A stretch of 43,442 nt of DNA from Oscillospiraceae bacterium (GCA_015067885.1 SVLO01000019.1:1-43442); one strand, 5' to 3'. Numbered from the stretch's first letter, positions 13,912 through 21,551 are shown. Notes: generated by a model from the sequence alone, not told the origin. Numbers and translations: made by a program.

Positions 13912-16605
13912 ATGAACTTATCTCGTAAGTGGCTCAGCGAGTTCGTCACCGTTGACGCCAACGATAAAGATTTTGCAGAAGCTATGACCCTGTCCGGCTC
14001 CAAGGTGGAGGTCACCGAGGACCTGGGCGCCGAAATTTCCAACGTGGTTGTGGGTAAGGTGCTGGCTATGGAGCGCCACCCCAACTCCGACCACATGTGG
14101 GTGTGCCAGATCTGCGTGGGCGACCCCGAGGAGCCGGTGCAGATCGTCACCGGCGCGTGGAACGTCCACGCGGGCGACTACGTCCCCGTGGCCAAGCACA
14201 AGTCCACCCTGCCCGGCGGCATCAAAATCGAAAAGGGCAAGCTGCGCGGTGTCCCCTCCAACGGCATGCTGTGCGGCCTTTCTGAGCTGGGCCTGGACGA
14301 GCGTGACTTCCCCTACGCCGTCATCACCGCCGCCGCCATCCTGGGCGACTACAAGCCCCTGGACCCCGAAAAGCCCTCCATCCCCGCTGACATCCAGCCC
14401 GGCCACAAGATTTACGGCCCCGTGGTGGCTGCCGCCGTCACCGCCGTCGAGAACGCCGGCGTGAACCTGTGGTCCGTCACCGTCAACGACGGCAAGGCCG
14501 ACGCTACCCTGACCACCCCCTGCCAGAACCTGCACGAGGGCGATTTGGTGGCCTACAACACCAAGGCTGGCTCCATCTGCACCCTGGCCGATCTGCACGC
14601 CCAGCAGGCGGAGTTCCCCCACTGCATCCCCGACGGTATCTTCATCCTCCACGAGGAGGGCATTTCCTGCGGCGACGATTTGAAGCCCGTCATCGGCGCT
14701 GACGACCACGTGGTGGAGTTTGAGATCACCCCCAACCGTCCCGACTGCCTGTCCGTCATCGGCCTGGCCCGTGAGGCCGCCGCCACCTTCAACGCCGAGC
14801 TGCGCCTGCACGACCCCGTTGTCAAGGGCGGCGCCCAGGGCGACCTGATGGAGCTGCTGGATGTGGAGACTCCCGCCGACGACCTGTGTCCCCGCTACAC
14901 CGCCCGTATGGTGCGCAACGTGAAGATCGCCCCCTCCCCCAAGTGGATGCGGGAGCGGCTGCGTTCCATGGGCGTGCGCCCCATCAACAACATCGTGGAC
15001 ATCACCAACTACGTCATGCTGGAGTATGGCCAGCCCATGCACGCCTTCGACTACCGCTACGTTAAGGGCGGCAAGATCGTGGTCCGCCGTGCCAAGGACG
15101 GCGAGGAGCTGACCACCCTGGACGGCAATGTGCGCAAGCTGAACTCCAATATGCTGGTCATCGCCGACGACACCCGGGCCGTGGGCCTGGCCGGTATCAT
15201 GGGCGGCCTGAACAGCGAGATCGTGGACGATACCGTGGACGTGGTCTTCGAGTCCGCCAACTTCAACGGCACCTGTATCCGCAAGACCGCCCTGGCCCTG
15301 GGTATGCGTACCGAGGCCAGCGCCAAGTTCGAGAAGGGTCTGGACATCCTCAACACCCTGCCCGCCGTGGACCGCGCCTGCGAGCTGGTTGAAATGCTGG
15401 GCGCCGGCGAGGTGGTGGACGGTGTCATCGACATCCTCAACTACGTACCCCAGCCCACCGTGCTGGACCTGCGTCCCGACAAGATCAACGAGCTGCTGGG
15501 TACCGACGTCAGCAAGGACGAGATGGTTCGCATCCTGCGTAAGGTCGGCTTCGACGTGGACGGCGAGAAGGTCACCGTCCCCTCCTTCCGCGGCGACGTG
15601 GAGCATTACTCCGACCTGGCCGAGGAAGTGGCCCGGTTCTTCGGCTACAACAACATCCCCTGCACCCTCATGCGGGGCCAGACCACCCTGGGCGGCTACT
15701 CCCCCGTCCAGCAGTTGGAGCGCCGTTTGGGCGAGCTGTGCCGCAGCTTCGGTTATGACGAGATCATCACCTACTCCTTCATCTCCCCCACCGCCTACGA
15801 CAAGATCCGCTGGCCCGAGAACTGCGCCAAGCGTGAGTCCTTCAAGATCCTGAACCCCCTGGGCGAGGATACCTCCATCATGCGCACCACCGTGCTGCCC
15901 TCCATGCTGGAGATTTTGACCCGCAACTACAACTACCGCAACAAGAACGCCAAGCTGTACGAGGTGGGCCGCATCTACCTGCCCGGCGGCGACGACGGCC
16001 TGGCCGTGGAAAACAAGGTGCTGTCCCTGGGCGCCTACGGCGAGGGCATGGACTTCTACGCCATGAAGGGCGTGGTGGAGTCCATCCTGCGTGATCTGCG
16101 GGTGGAGAGCATGGAGTTCGTCCCCGTCAGCGACAACCCCTCCTACCACCCCGGCCAGTGCGCCGAGGTGTACGTGGACGCCCGCAAGATCGGCGTTTTG
16201 GGTCAGATCCACCCCCTGGTGGCACAGAACTTCGACGTGGATGCCAAGCTCTTCTGCGCCGAGCTGGATTTCGAGCAGTTGAAAGCTGTTAAGGGTCCCG
16301 ACGCCCAGTACGTTCCCCTGCCCAAGTTCCCCGCCGTCACCCGCGACATCGCCGTGGTGTGTGACGAGGCGGTCACCGTGGGCGCGCTGGAGGCCGCCAT
16401 CCGTAAGGGCGGCAAGGCCCTGCTGAAGGAAGTCGCCCTGTTCGACATCTACCGCGGCAAGGGCGTGGACGAGGGCAAGAAGTCCGTGGCCTTCAGCCTG
16501 GTCCTCCGGGCCGACGACCGCAGCCTCACTGCCGACGAGGCCGACGCCGACGTGAAGTCCATCCTGTCCGCGCTGGAAGCTGACTGCGGCGCTGTACTGC
16601 GCTGA
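13912..16605 (+). CDS. pheT: Phenylalanyl-tRNA synthetase beta subunit with a ~100-residue insertion
   Basis: The 897-residue beta chain has the N-terminal EMAP-like tRNA-binding domain (VVGKVLAMERHPNSDHMWVCQI), B3/B4 editing region (RYTARMVRNVKIAPSPKWMRERLRSMGVRPINNIVDITNYVMLEYGQPMHAFD), B5 and core parts (AEEVARFFGYNNIP, NPLGEDTSIMRTTVLPSML) and the C-terminal anticodon-binding domain (PAVTRDIAVVCD). Usual length is about 800. The excess is a block at about residues 136-235, between FPYA (from 133) and FPHCIPDGIFIL (from 235), that interrupts the normal FPY-PDGI run inside the tRNA-binding domain region. The two FP-aromatic/His boundaries look alike, as if formed by a local duplication or insertion. 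A GGGAG site precedes the ATG. The gene ends the T-box operon; a terminator follows. Confidence 0.96.
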   Translation: MNLSRKWLSEFVTVDANDKDFAEAMTLSGSKVEVTEDLGAEISNVVVGKVLAMERHPNSDHMWVCQICVGDPEEPVQIVTGAWNVHAGDYVPVAKHKSTLPGGIKIEKGKLRGVPSNGMLCGLSELGLDERDFPYAVITAAAILGDYKPLDPEKPSIPADIQPGHKIYGPVVAAAVTAVENAGVNLWSVTVNDGKADATLTTPCQNLHEGDLVAYNTKAGSICTLADLHAQQAEFPHCIPDGIFILHEEGISCGDDLKPVIGADDHVVEFEITPNRPDCLSVIGLAREAAATFNAELRLHDPVVKGGAQGDLMELLDVETPADDLCPRYTARMVRNVKIAPSPKWMRERLRSMGVRPINNIVDITNYVMLEYGQPMHAFDYRYVKGGKIVVRRAKDGEELTTLDGNVRKLNSNMLVIADDTRAVGLAGIMGGLNSEIVDDTVDVVFESANFNGTCIRKTALALGMRTEASAKFEKGLDILNTLPAVDRACELVEMLGAGEVVDGVIDILNYVPQPTVLDLRPDKINELLGTDVSKDEMVRILRKVGFDVDGEKVTVPSFRGDVEHYSDLAEEVARFFGYNNIPCTLMRGQTTLGGYSPVQQLERRLGELCRSFGYDEIITYSFISPTAYDKIRWPENCAKRESFKILNPLGEDTSIMRTTVLPSMLEILTRNYNYRNKNAKLYEVGRIYLPGGDDGLAVENKVLSLGAYGEGMDFYAMKGVVESILRDLRVESMEFVPVSDNPSYHPGQCAEVYVDARKIGVLGQIHPLVAQNFDVDAKLFCAELDFEQLKAVKGPDAQYVPLPKFPAVTRDIAVVCDEAVTVGALEAAIRKGGKALLKEVALFDIYRGKGVDEGKKSVAFSLVLRADDRSLTADEADADVKSILSALEADCGAVLR

Positions 16606-16622
16606 TCCTTTACATCTGTTGT

Positions 16623-16657
16623 AAAAAGACGGATGCCCATGGGCATCCGTCTTTTTT
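16623..16657 (+). terminator. Terminator of the pheST operon
   Basis: AAAAAGACGGATGCCC pairs across an AT loop with GGGCATCCGTCTTTTTT, a 16-bp stem with T-run. Confidence 0.95.
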
Positions 16658-16659
16658 AT

Positions 16660-16770
16660 CGGGGCGGCGGGATGCGCGGGTCGGAACAGACGTTCGCCCT
16701 GCGCACCACGCCAACGGCGCAGGGGCGGGTCTTGACCCGCCCGCGGGTACACACTGTGCGCCCCTTAAGG
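16660..16770. repeat. GC-rich palindromic repeat region
   Basis: Between the pheT terminator and the next promoter lie stacked small palindromes including GGGCGGGTC-TT-GACCCGCCC and a GCGCAC...GTGCGCC-type end with GCCCCTTA. They resemble the TAGGGGC...GCCCCTA repeats elsewhere in the window. No gene is visible. Confidence 0.55.
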
Positions 16771-16773
16771 CGG

Positions 16774-16802
16774 TTGTTTTTTCCCGCGTTTCGTGGTATA
16801 CT
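16774..16802 (+). promoter_or_regulatory. Promoter of the zinc protease gene
   Basis: TTGTTT (16774-16779), 17-base spacer, TATACT (16797-16802); predicted leader about 30 bases. Confidence 0.7.
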
Positions 16803-16837
16803 GTGAATGTATCTTTTTCATTACGGAGGTTTCCGCC

Positions 16838-17533
16838 ATGCCCTACTTCTACTACTATTGGGACCCCACCTATCTTTTGGTCGTTATCGGCGCGGTCCTT
16901 TCTCTGATCGCATCGTGGAAGGTCAAGCACACCTTCAATAAATTCAGCCGTGTCCCCAGCGCCCGCGGTCTGACCGCCGAGCGTGTCGCCGCTATCATTC
17001 TGCATCAGGCCGGCATCACCGACGTGCGCATCGAACACGTCAAGGGCCACCTGTCCGACCACTACGACCCCAAAAACAAGGTTTTGCGTCTTTCCGACAG
17101 CGTGTATGGGCAGATCTCCGTGGCCGCTTTGGGTGTCGCCGCCCACGAGTGCGGCCACGCCATTCAGCACCATACGGCCTACGCTCCCCTGAAACTGCGT
17201 TCCATGTCCGTACCTTTGGCAAACATCGGCTCCGCTCTGTCCTGGCCTCTGCTTATCTTTGGCATCATACTGGAAATCTCCGGTCTTGCCCTCGCCGGCG
17301 TATTTCTGTTCAGCTTTGTGGTGCTGTTTCAGCTCATCACCCTGCCGGTGGAGTTCAACGCCTCCAACCGTGCCATGGCAATTTTGAAGGACACCGGCAC
17401 ACTGCAGGGGAATGAACTCGCCGGCGCCCGAAAGGTGCTGTCCGCCGCCGCCATGACTTACGTGGCCGCAGTGGCCTCCTCCATCCTGCAGCTGATCCGC
17501 CTTCTTTTGCTGTCCCGCCGCAGCGACGATTGA
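16838..17533 (+). CDS. Membrane zinc metallopeptidase, YugP-like
   Basis: The 231-residue protein begins MPYFYYYWDPTYLLVVIGAVLSLIA, a membrane anchor after a short aromatic start, followed by the HTFNKFSRVPSARGLTAERVA stretch typical of the YugP/Zn_peptidase_2 family. The zinc motif HExxH is present as HECGHAIQH near residue 104-112, and further membrane spans follow, with the family's EFNASNRAMAILKD segment carrying the probable third ligand Glu. These proteins are integral-membrane peptidases of unclear substrate. GGAGG precedes the ATG at 16838; the frame is open upstream to 16793, but that part overlaps the promoter. It has its own promoter and terminator. Confidence 0.92.
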   Translation: MPYFYYYWDPTYLLVVIGAVLSLIASWKVKHTFNKFSRVPSARGLTAERVAAIILHQAGITDVRIEHVKGHLSDHYDPKNKVLRLSDSVYGQISVAALGVAAHECGHAIQHHTAYAPLKLRSMSVPLANIGSALSWPLLIFGIILEISGLALAGVFLFSFVVLFQLITLPVEFNASNRAMAILKDTGTLQGNELAGARKVLSAAAMTYVAAVASSILQLIRLLLLSRRSDD

Positions 17534-17546
17534 TAATAGCACAAAA

Positions 17547-17575
17547 CGGGAGCAGACCGAACCGGTCTGCTCCCG
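17547..17575. terminator. Hairpin between convergent genes
   Basis: CGGGAGCAGACCG and CGGTCTGCTCCCG with a 3-base loop form a strong 13-bp stem. The flanking A/T tracts (ACAAAA on the left, AATATTATT on the right) let it act as a modest terminator both ways. Confidence 0.75.
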
Positions 17576-17579
17576 AATA

Positions 17580-17732
17580 TTATTCCTCGGCGGAAATATA
17601 GCCCTCCTCCGCCTCCTGCTGGGCGGTGATCAGCCGCTGCAGGGCCTTTCCGTAGTTGGCCTGTTCCATGTCCTCCACCGCGTCCGCCACGGCCGCAAAC
17701 AGCTTGAAGTATAGTTCCTTGTATATTGACAT
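17580..17732 (-). CDS. Hypothetical 50-residue acidic protein
   Basis: A 50-codon leftward gene starts at the ATG at 17732, 4 bases after GAGGTGAT, and ends at 17580. The product begins MSIYKELYFKLFAAVADAV and continues as an acidic, Gln/Ala/Glu-rich helix ending GYISAEE; it probably forms one or two amphipathic helices. No signal peptide or membrane span is seen and no family is recognised. It is divergent from an XRE regulator, with a large inverted repeat between them, so the two look like a regulated pair; an antitoxin-like or small modulator role cannot be decided from sequence. Confidence 0.75.
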   Translation of the reverse strand: MSIYKELYFKLFAAVADAVEDMEQANYGKALQRLITAQQEAEEGYISAEE

Positions 17733-17754
17733 ATAATCACCTCAACAGCATTGT

Positions 17755-17794
17755 ATCTTAAAACAAGATAGATTTCAATATCTTATTTTGAGAT
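17755..17794. promoter_or_regulatory. Inverted-repeat operator between the 50-residue gene and the XRE gene
   Basis: ATCTTAAAACAAGAT (17755-17769) and ATCTTATTTTGAGAT (17780-17794) are inverted copies with 13 of 15 positions paired, and each arm is itself ATCT...AGAT symmetric. That gives two adjacent operator-like sites, 25 bases centre to centre, in an 89-base divergent gap. Confidence 0.65.
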
Positions 17795-17821
17795 GTTTTA
17801 TGCTGTTTCTGGGTGATAACA

Positions 17822-18058
17822 ATGCGCTATGAGCCAATGAAATTCGAAAATATCCGCAGCCTCCGCATTGATGGTGGTTACACGCAGGCGCAGATTGCGG
17901 AATATTTGAATGTCAAACAGAACACATACTCTCAGTATGAAATCGGCACATTAAATTATCCCATCGATGTGCTGATGAAACTTGCCGACTTCTACGGTGT
18001 CAGTGTGGACTATCTGCTGGGCCGCACCGGCGTCAGCACGCCCTATCCCAAAAAGTAA
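17822..18058 (+). CDS. XRE-family helix-turn-helix regulator
   Basis: The 78-residue protein is a single HTH domain: FENIRSLRIDGGYTQAQIAEYLNVKQNTYSQYEIGTLNYPIDVLMKLADFYGVSVDYLLGRT. It is a paralogue in type of the regulator at 8472-8702. The ATG at 17822 has GGGTGAT 4-5 bases upstream; a GTG nine bases earlier lies in that site. It is divergent from the 50-residue protein and likely binds the ATCT...AGAT inverted repeats between them, repressing itself and perhaps its neighbour. A repeat element begins 15 bases after the stop codon. Confidence 0.9.
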   Translation: MRYEPMKFENIRSLRIDGGYTQAQIAEYLNVKQNTYSQYEIGTLNYPIDVLMKLADFYGVSVDYLLGRTGVSTPYPKK

Positions 18059-18072
18059 ACGGCACCCTCAAC

Positions 18073-18192
18073 GCCTCCCTCTGATGAGGGAGGTGGCAAA
18101 AATCTTTGATTTTTGACGGAGGGAGAGAAATCAGGGTAACCCTTCTCTCCCTCAGTCAGCTTTCGCTGACAGCTCCCTGATCAGAGGGAGCC
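18073..18192. mobile_element. Gene-less palindromic element related to the DUF559 element ends
   Basis: About 120 bases with inverted ends GCCTCCCTCTGATGAGGGAGG and, on the other strand, GGCTCCCTCTGATCAGGGAG. Its right end, read inward, continues AGCTGTCAGC-hairpin-GCTGACTGA, the same plan as the DUF559 element's left end (AGCTGTCAGCC...GGCTGACTGA). An AAAAATC-TTTG-ATTTTT hairpin lies inside. It carries no gene and looks like a non-autonomous derivative. Confidence 0.65.
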
Positions 18193-18275
18193 TTGGACAC
18201 GTAAACCGCACCCCCAACTGCGCACTGCAGCCGGGGGTGTTTTGTGTGTATGGGGTTTCGCCCCGCGGGGCGCAA

Positions 18276-18429
18276 AAAGCCTTCCCCTTGAGGGCTGCAC
18301 AGCCGTCGGCAGCTTTGCTGCCCTACGGATGTGGTGTGCCCCTTGCGGGTACATGGGGCCGCTCGTTATACGCCACCTCACCCGTCATTTGCTGCGCAAA
18401 TGCCACCCTCCCCTCAAGGGGAGGGCTTT
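18276..18429. mobile_element. Second gene-less palindromic element
   Basis: Terminal 19-base inverted repeats AAAGCCTTCCCCTTGAGGG (18276-18294) and CCCTCAAGGGGAGGGCTTT (18411-18429) differ at one position. They match the CTTCCCCTTGAG end of the DUF559 element's right repeat at 8302-8353. The inside has small GC-rich hairpins (GGCAGC-TTT-GCTGCC, ATTTGC-TGC-GCAAAT) and no gene. Confidence 0.65.
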
Positions 18430-18535
18430 ATCGGGCGGCCAAAGGCCGCCCCTACACCAAGACCGAAACGCTTCCGTAGGGGCCGGCGCCCCCGACGGCC
18501 CAAAGCGGGCGCACATTGTGCGCCCCTACCACCCT
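18430..18535. repeat. GGGGC/GCCCC palindromic repeats
   Basis: Tandem small palindromes (GGGCGGCC-AAA-GGCCGCCCCTAC, then GTAGGGGCCGGCGCC and GGGCGCACA-TTG-TGCGCCCCTAC) carry the GTAGGGGC/GCCCCTAC framing also found near 6370, 16719 and 41363. With its neighbours this makes 18059-18583 a gene-free repeat cluster. Confidence 0.65.
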
Positions 18536-18543
18536 TTCTATGC

Positions 18544-18580
18544 TTAACTCCTAATTCCTAACTCATAATTCCTAATTCTT
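18544..18580. repeat. Half copy of the AATTCCTAA repeat
   Basis: An AT-rich run of CTAATTCCTAACTC-type units matching one arm of the palindrome between pheS and pheT (13837-13890). It ends next to the AraC gene's stop codon. Confidence 0.6.
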
Positions 18581-18583
18581 ATC

Positions 18584-19378
18584 TCATATCTCTTGTCTGC
18601 GGTACTGCCGGGGCGACAGCTTATACTTGGCCACGAACCGGCGTGAAAAGTAGAACTGGTCGCAAAAGCCGAGGGTGCTGCTGATCTGGGCAATGCTCAT
18701 GCGAGTGGTTTTCAGCATCAGCTCCCCACGGAACAGTACCAGGTCCTCGATATACTTGCGTGGGGTGCGCCCTGTTTCTCTCTTGAACTTCTGACGCAGA
18801 GTGACCTCCGCCACAAACAGCGCCTCGGCAATTTCCCCACAGGTCAGGTTGTAGGACAGATTGGCCTGAATGTACTCCATGGCCCGGCCGACCACAGGTG
18901 AATAGGTCTTTGGCTGCATCTGCTCGGCGGGATAGGTGGCCAGCAGCCGGGATATCACGTCGTACAGCTTGTGCCGCAGAGCCAGCGACTGGGCAAGCTC
19001 CCCTCCGGCCAGGCAGAGCATTTCATTCAGTTCCCCCTCGTGCATGGGAACACTGTGGATCTGCTGCAGATGGCGCAGCAGGTCCATTCCATCCGGACCC
19101 AAAATGTTGAAATGAAAAAACAGCTTGACCAGTCGGTCATCACAGCGATAAGAGAACTTCATGCCCGCGGGCATCAGGTAGGCGTTGCCCGGCTTCATCA
19201 CAATGTCCTCACCGTTTCTGGTCAAGACGCCCTCTCCCTCCGCCACAAGGTACAGGCAGGAATAAGGCTGCAGACTGTCGATATGACGCCACCGGCTGTC
19301 CAGCTCCACATACTCAGCATCAGCCAGTACGCGCAGCTCCGGCGGGTTGAGATATTCCTTCCCAAACTTCTCTTTCAT
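18584..19378 (-). CDS. AraC-family transcriptional regulator
   Basis: The 264-residue protein has an N-terminal cupin-like sensing domain (VAEGEGVLTRNGEDIVMKPGNAYLMPAG, about residues 45-75) and a C-terminal double HTH (AMEYIQANLSYNLTCGEIAEALFVAEVTLRQKFKRETGRTPRKYIEDLVLFRGELMLKTTRMSIAQISSTLGFCDQFYFSRRFVAKYKLSPRQYRRQ). This is the usual activator layout for carbohydrate or aromatic catabolism. The ATG at 19378 has GGAG 9 bases upstream; the frame is open to 19453 but that lies at its promoter. It is divergent from two tandem amidohydrolase genes, its likely targets, across a 143-base gap with a long perfect palindrome. Confidence 0.92.
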   Translation of the reverse strand: MKEKFGKEYLNPPELRVLADAEYVELDSRWRHIDSLQPYSCLYLVAEGEGVLTRNGEDIVMKPGNAYLMPAGMKFSYRCDDRLVKLFFHFNILGPDGMDLLRHLQQIHSVPMHEGELNEMLCLAGGELAQSLALRHKLYDVISRLLATYPAEQMQPKTYSPVVGRAMEYIQANLSYNLTCGEIAEALFVAEVTLRQKFKRETGRTPRKYIEDLVLFRGELMLKTTRMSIAQISSTLGFCDQFYFSRRFVAKYKLSPRQYRRQEI

Positions 19379-19434
19379 ATCAAAATCTCCATATTTTATA
19401 TCAAAAAATCTATGGTTTCTTCCATCGGACACCC

Positions 19435-19463
19435 TATAATTACAATATAGCATTGTAATTATA
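19435..19463. promoter_or_regulatory. 12-bp-arm perfect palindrome overlapping the AraC promoter
   Basis: TATAATTACAAT (19435-19446), loop ATAGC, ATTGTAATTATA (19452-19463). The outer bases GGAC and GTCC extend the symmetry loosely. Each arm contains a TATAAT. It overlaps the -10 box of the AraC gene and is a strong operator candidate; AraC proteins more often use direct repeats, so the binder is unproven. Confidence 0.65.
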
Positions 19464-19486
19464 TGTCCATATTTATTTTACAACAA
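19458..19486 (-). promoter_or_regulatory. Promoter of the AraC gene
   Basis: On the minus strand TTGTTG (19486-19481), 17-base spacer, TATAAT (19463-19458). The -10 is inside the palindrome, suggesting autorepression. Confidence 0.65.
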
Positions 19487-19521
19487 GGCAACTGACAAAG
19501 TCAACAATGGGAGGTCATTTC

Positions 19522-20421
19522 ATGTTTATCGACATCCATGCTCACTGCTATTGGAAGCGGGTCCCCTTCGCCAACAACTTCCAAAATCCCGAAGAACTCA
19601 TCGCTGATTTCGACAAGCTGGGCATCGAAAAAGGCTGCCTGCTACCCATTGTCAGCTCCGAGATCTACTTCCCCCAGTCCAACGAGGACATCCTGGACAT
19701 GGCGGAGAAGTACCCCGACCGCTTTATCCCCTGCTGTAACATTGACCCCCGGGCCATGACCAACTCCCCCTTCGCCCCCCTGGACCGCCCCCTGCAGTAC
19801 TACAAGGAGCGCGGCTGCAAAATTTTGGGCGAGGTGATGCCCGGCCTGGACCTGCTGGACGACCGGGTGCAGAACCTGTTCTGCTGCGCCGAAAAGGTGG
19901 GCCTGCCCGTCATTTACGAGGGGGCGTTCACCCGCGACCGGGCCTTCGGTATGTACGACGACCCCGGTCTGCCCGGTCTGGAGATCACGCTGCAGCGTTT
20001 CCCTGACCTGATGATCTTCGGCCACGGCCCCGTGTTCTGGCACGAGCTGGCCAAACTGGGTACCCCCGGTGAGCGGGGCGTCTGCCGTCCCTTCCTGTTC
20101 CGGGGCGGCACCTGGCGCCTGCCCGAGGGTCCCATCGAGGAGGAGGGCGTGGTACCCAAGCTGCTGCGCCGCTACCCCAACCTGATGTGCGACCTGTCCG
20201 ACCTGACCCCCCACAATATGTTCACCCGGGACGAGGACTTCGCCATCGCCTTCCTCAACGAGTTCCAGGACCGCTGCTGCTTCGGCACCGACTTCTGCGG
20301 CCTGAATATGCCCGTGGATATGGTCCCCCTGCTGCTGCGCTGGCGGGAGACCGGCAAGCTCAGCGAGTCCGTCTTCCAGAAAATCGCCCGGGAAAACGCC
20401 ATCCGTCTGCTGAACCTGTGA
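19522..20421 (+). CDS. Amidohydrolase_2-family metal-dependent hydrolase, copy 1
   Basis: The 299-residue protein is a TIM-barrel amidohydrolase of the ACMSD/resorcylate-decarboxylase type. Visible metal-site elements are MFIDIHAHCY (HxH at residues 6 and 8), a His in MIFGHGPVFWHEL and the Asp of CCFGTDFC. Family members hydrolyse or decarboxylate small acids, but no substrate can be assigned. GGGAGG precedes the ATG at 19522. A close paralogue follows 23 bases later; long identical runs such as NEDILDMAEKYPDRFIPC show recent tandem duplication. Divergent AraC gene upstream is the likely regulator. A decarboxylase or lactonase role is equally possible. Confidence 0.88.
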   Translation: MFIDIHAHCYWKRVPFANNFQNPEELIADFDKLGIEKGCLLPIVSSEIYFPQSNEDILDMAEKYPDRFIPCCNIDPRAMTNSPFAPLDRPLQYYKERGCKILGEVMPGLDLLDDRVQNLFCCAEKVGLPVIYEGAFTRDRAFGMYDDPGLPGLEITLQRFPDLMIFGHGPVFWHELAKLGTPGERGVCRPFLFRGGTWRLPEGPIEEEGVVPKLLRRYPNLMCDLSDLTPHNMFTRDEDFAIAFLNEFQDRCCFGTDFCGLNMPVDMVPLLLRWRETGKLSESVFQKIARENAIRLLNL

Positions 20422-20444
20422 CCATTCCTTAGGAGGTAACAACC

Positions 20445-21347
20445 ATGTTTATCGACATTCACGCCCACTGTTACAAAAAGCGAGTCCCCTACTTTATGAG
20501 CTGGCATCAGCCCGAGGAACTGATCGCCGACTTTGACAGACTGGACATCGAGCGGGGCTGTCTGCTGCCCGTGGTCAGCTCCGAGGTCTACTTCCCTCAG
20601 ACCAACGAGGACATCCTGGATATGGCGGAGAAGTACCCCGACCGGTTCATCCCCTGCTGCAACGTGGACCCCCGGGCCATGTCCAACTCCCCCTTCGCCC
20701 CCCTGGAGCGCCCCCTGAAATACTACAAGGAACGTGGCTGTAAGATTTTGGGCGAGGTAATGCCCGGCGGTATGCGCATCCTGGATGACCGGGTGCAGAA
20801 TCTGTTTCGCGCCGCGGAGGAGGTGGAGATCCCCGTCATTTACGAGGGGGCCATCTCCCTTGACCGTTCCTTCGGTCTGTATGACGACCCCGGCCTGCCC
20901 GGTTTGGAGATCACCCTGCAGCGTTTCCCTGACCTGATGATTTTCGGCCACGGCCCTGTATTTTGGCACGAGCTGGCTATGCTGGAGACCCCCGGCGAGC
21001 GGGGCGTGGCCCGCTCCTTCCTCTACCGTGGCGGCAACTTCGGCCTGCCCAGCGGCCCCATCCGGGCCGAGGGCGTGGTACCCAAGCTGCTGCGCCGCTA
21101 CCCCAACCTGATGTGCGACCTGTCCGACGGCACCCCCGCCAATATGTTCTCCCGGGATGAGGATTTCGCCATCGCCTTCCTCAATGAGTTCCAGGACCGC
21201 TGCTGCTTCGGCACCGACTTCTGCGACTACCGAATGGACGTGCCTCTGATCCCCATGCTGCTGCGCTGGCGGGAAACCGGCAAACTCAGCGAGTCCGTCT
21301 TCCAAAAGATCGCCCGGGAAAACGCCATCCGTCTGCTCAATCTGTAA
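20445..21347 (+). CDS. Amidohydrolase_2-family metal-dependent hydrolase, copy 2
   Basis: This 300-residue protein is the tandem paralogue of the preceding one, with the same metal-site pieces: MFIDIHAHCY, MIFGHGPVFWHEL and CCFGTDFC. Differences cluster in a few places that line the barrel mouth: WKRVPFANNFQN versus KKRVPYFMSWHQ, GLDLLDD versus GGMRILDD, AFTRDRAFGMY versus AISLDRSFGLY, and GLNMPVDMVP versus DYRMDVPLIP. That pattern suggests two related substrates or a heteromeric enzyme. AGGAGG lies before the ATG and a terminator follows the stop codon, so the two genes form one unit. Confidence 0.88.
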   Translation: MFIDIHAHCYKKRVPYFMSWHQPEELIADFDRLDIERGCLLPVVSSEVYFPQTNEDILDMAEKYPDRFIPCCNVDPRAMSNSPFAPLERPLKYYKERGCKILGEVMPGGMRILDDRVQNLFRAAEEVEIPVIYEGAISLDRSFGLYDDPGLPGLEITLQRFPDLMIFGHGPVFWHELAMLETPGERGVARSFLYRGGNFGLPSGPIRAEGVVPKLLRRYPNLMCDLSDGTPANMFSRDEDFAIAFLNEFQDRCCFGTDFCDYRMDVPLIPMLLRWRETGKLSESVFQKIARENAIRLLNL

Positions 21348-21363
21348 AGTATTATATCTTCAC

Positions 21364-21405
21364 ACCTCCTGTCGTGTATGCCATCACGCGGCAGGAGGTT
21401 TTCAT
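21364..21405 (+). terminator. Terminator of the amidohydrolase pair
   Basis: ACCTCCTG and CAGGAGGT close a stem whose inner part (CGTG, CACG) also pairs; TTTTCATTTT follows. Confidence 0.8.
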
Positions 21406-21449
21406 TTTCCACAACCCTTGTGTAAAATCACAATATTTAGTAGTTTGGA

Positions 21450-21478
21450 TTGCTTTTTATTGATATATGTGGTATAGT
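21450..21478 (+). promoter_or_regulatory. Promoter of the permease leader
   Basis: TTGCTT (21450-21455), 17-base spacer, TATAGT (21473-21478). Start near 21485 gives a leader of about 110 bases that contains an intrinsic terminator. Confidence 0.75.
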
Positions 21479-21512
21479 AAGCGGGAAGTGAACCATCGCA
21501 GCCCCCGGTAAG

Positions 21513-21551
21513 GATCGTTTTCCGACTCACGCAAAACGATCTCTTTTTTTG
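21513..21551 (+). terminator. Leader terminator (attenuator) ahead of the permease gene
   Basis: GATCGTTTT (21513-21521) pairs with AAAACGATC (21533-21541), followed by TCTTTTTTT. It lies between the promoter and the GTG start at 21596, so the gene can only be made by readthrough. Only about 28 bases precede the stem, too few for a large aptamer; a protein such as PyrR or nucleotide-dependent initiation might control it. The classical PyrR binding sequence was not found. Confidence 0.75.

Noticed and set aside
13918-16752. A 944-codon open frame on the minus strand opposite pheT
   Set aside because: It is His/Gly/Val/Gln-rich nonsense typical of the antisense of GC-biased coding DNA, and pheT with full domain content lies on the other strand.
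21485-21551. A purine, preQ1 or classical PyrR element ahead of the permease
   Set aside because: The leader before the terminator is too short for a purine aptamer and lacks the conserved sequences of the other two.
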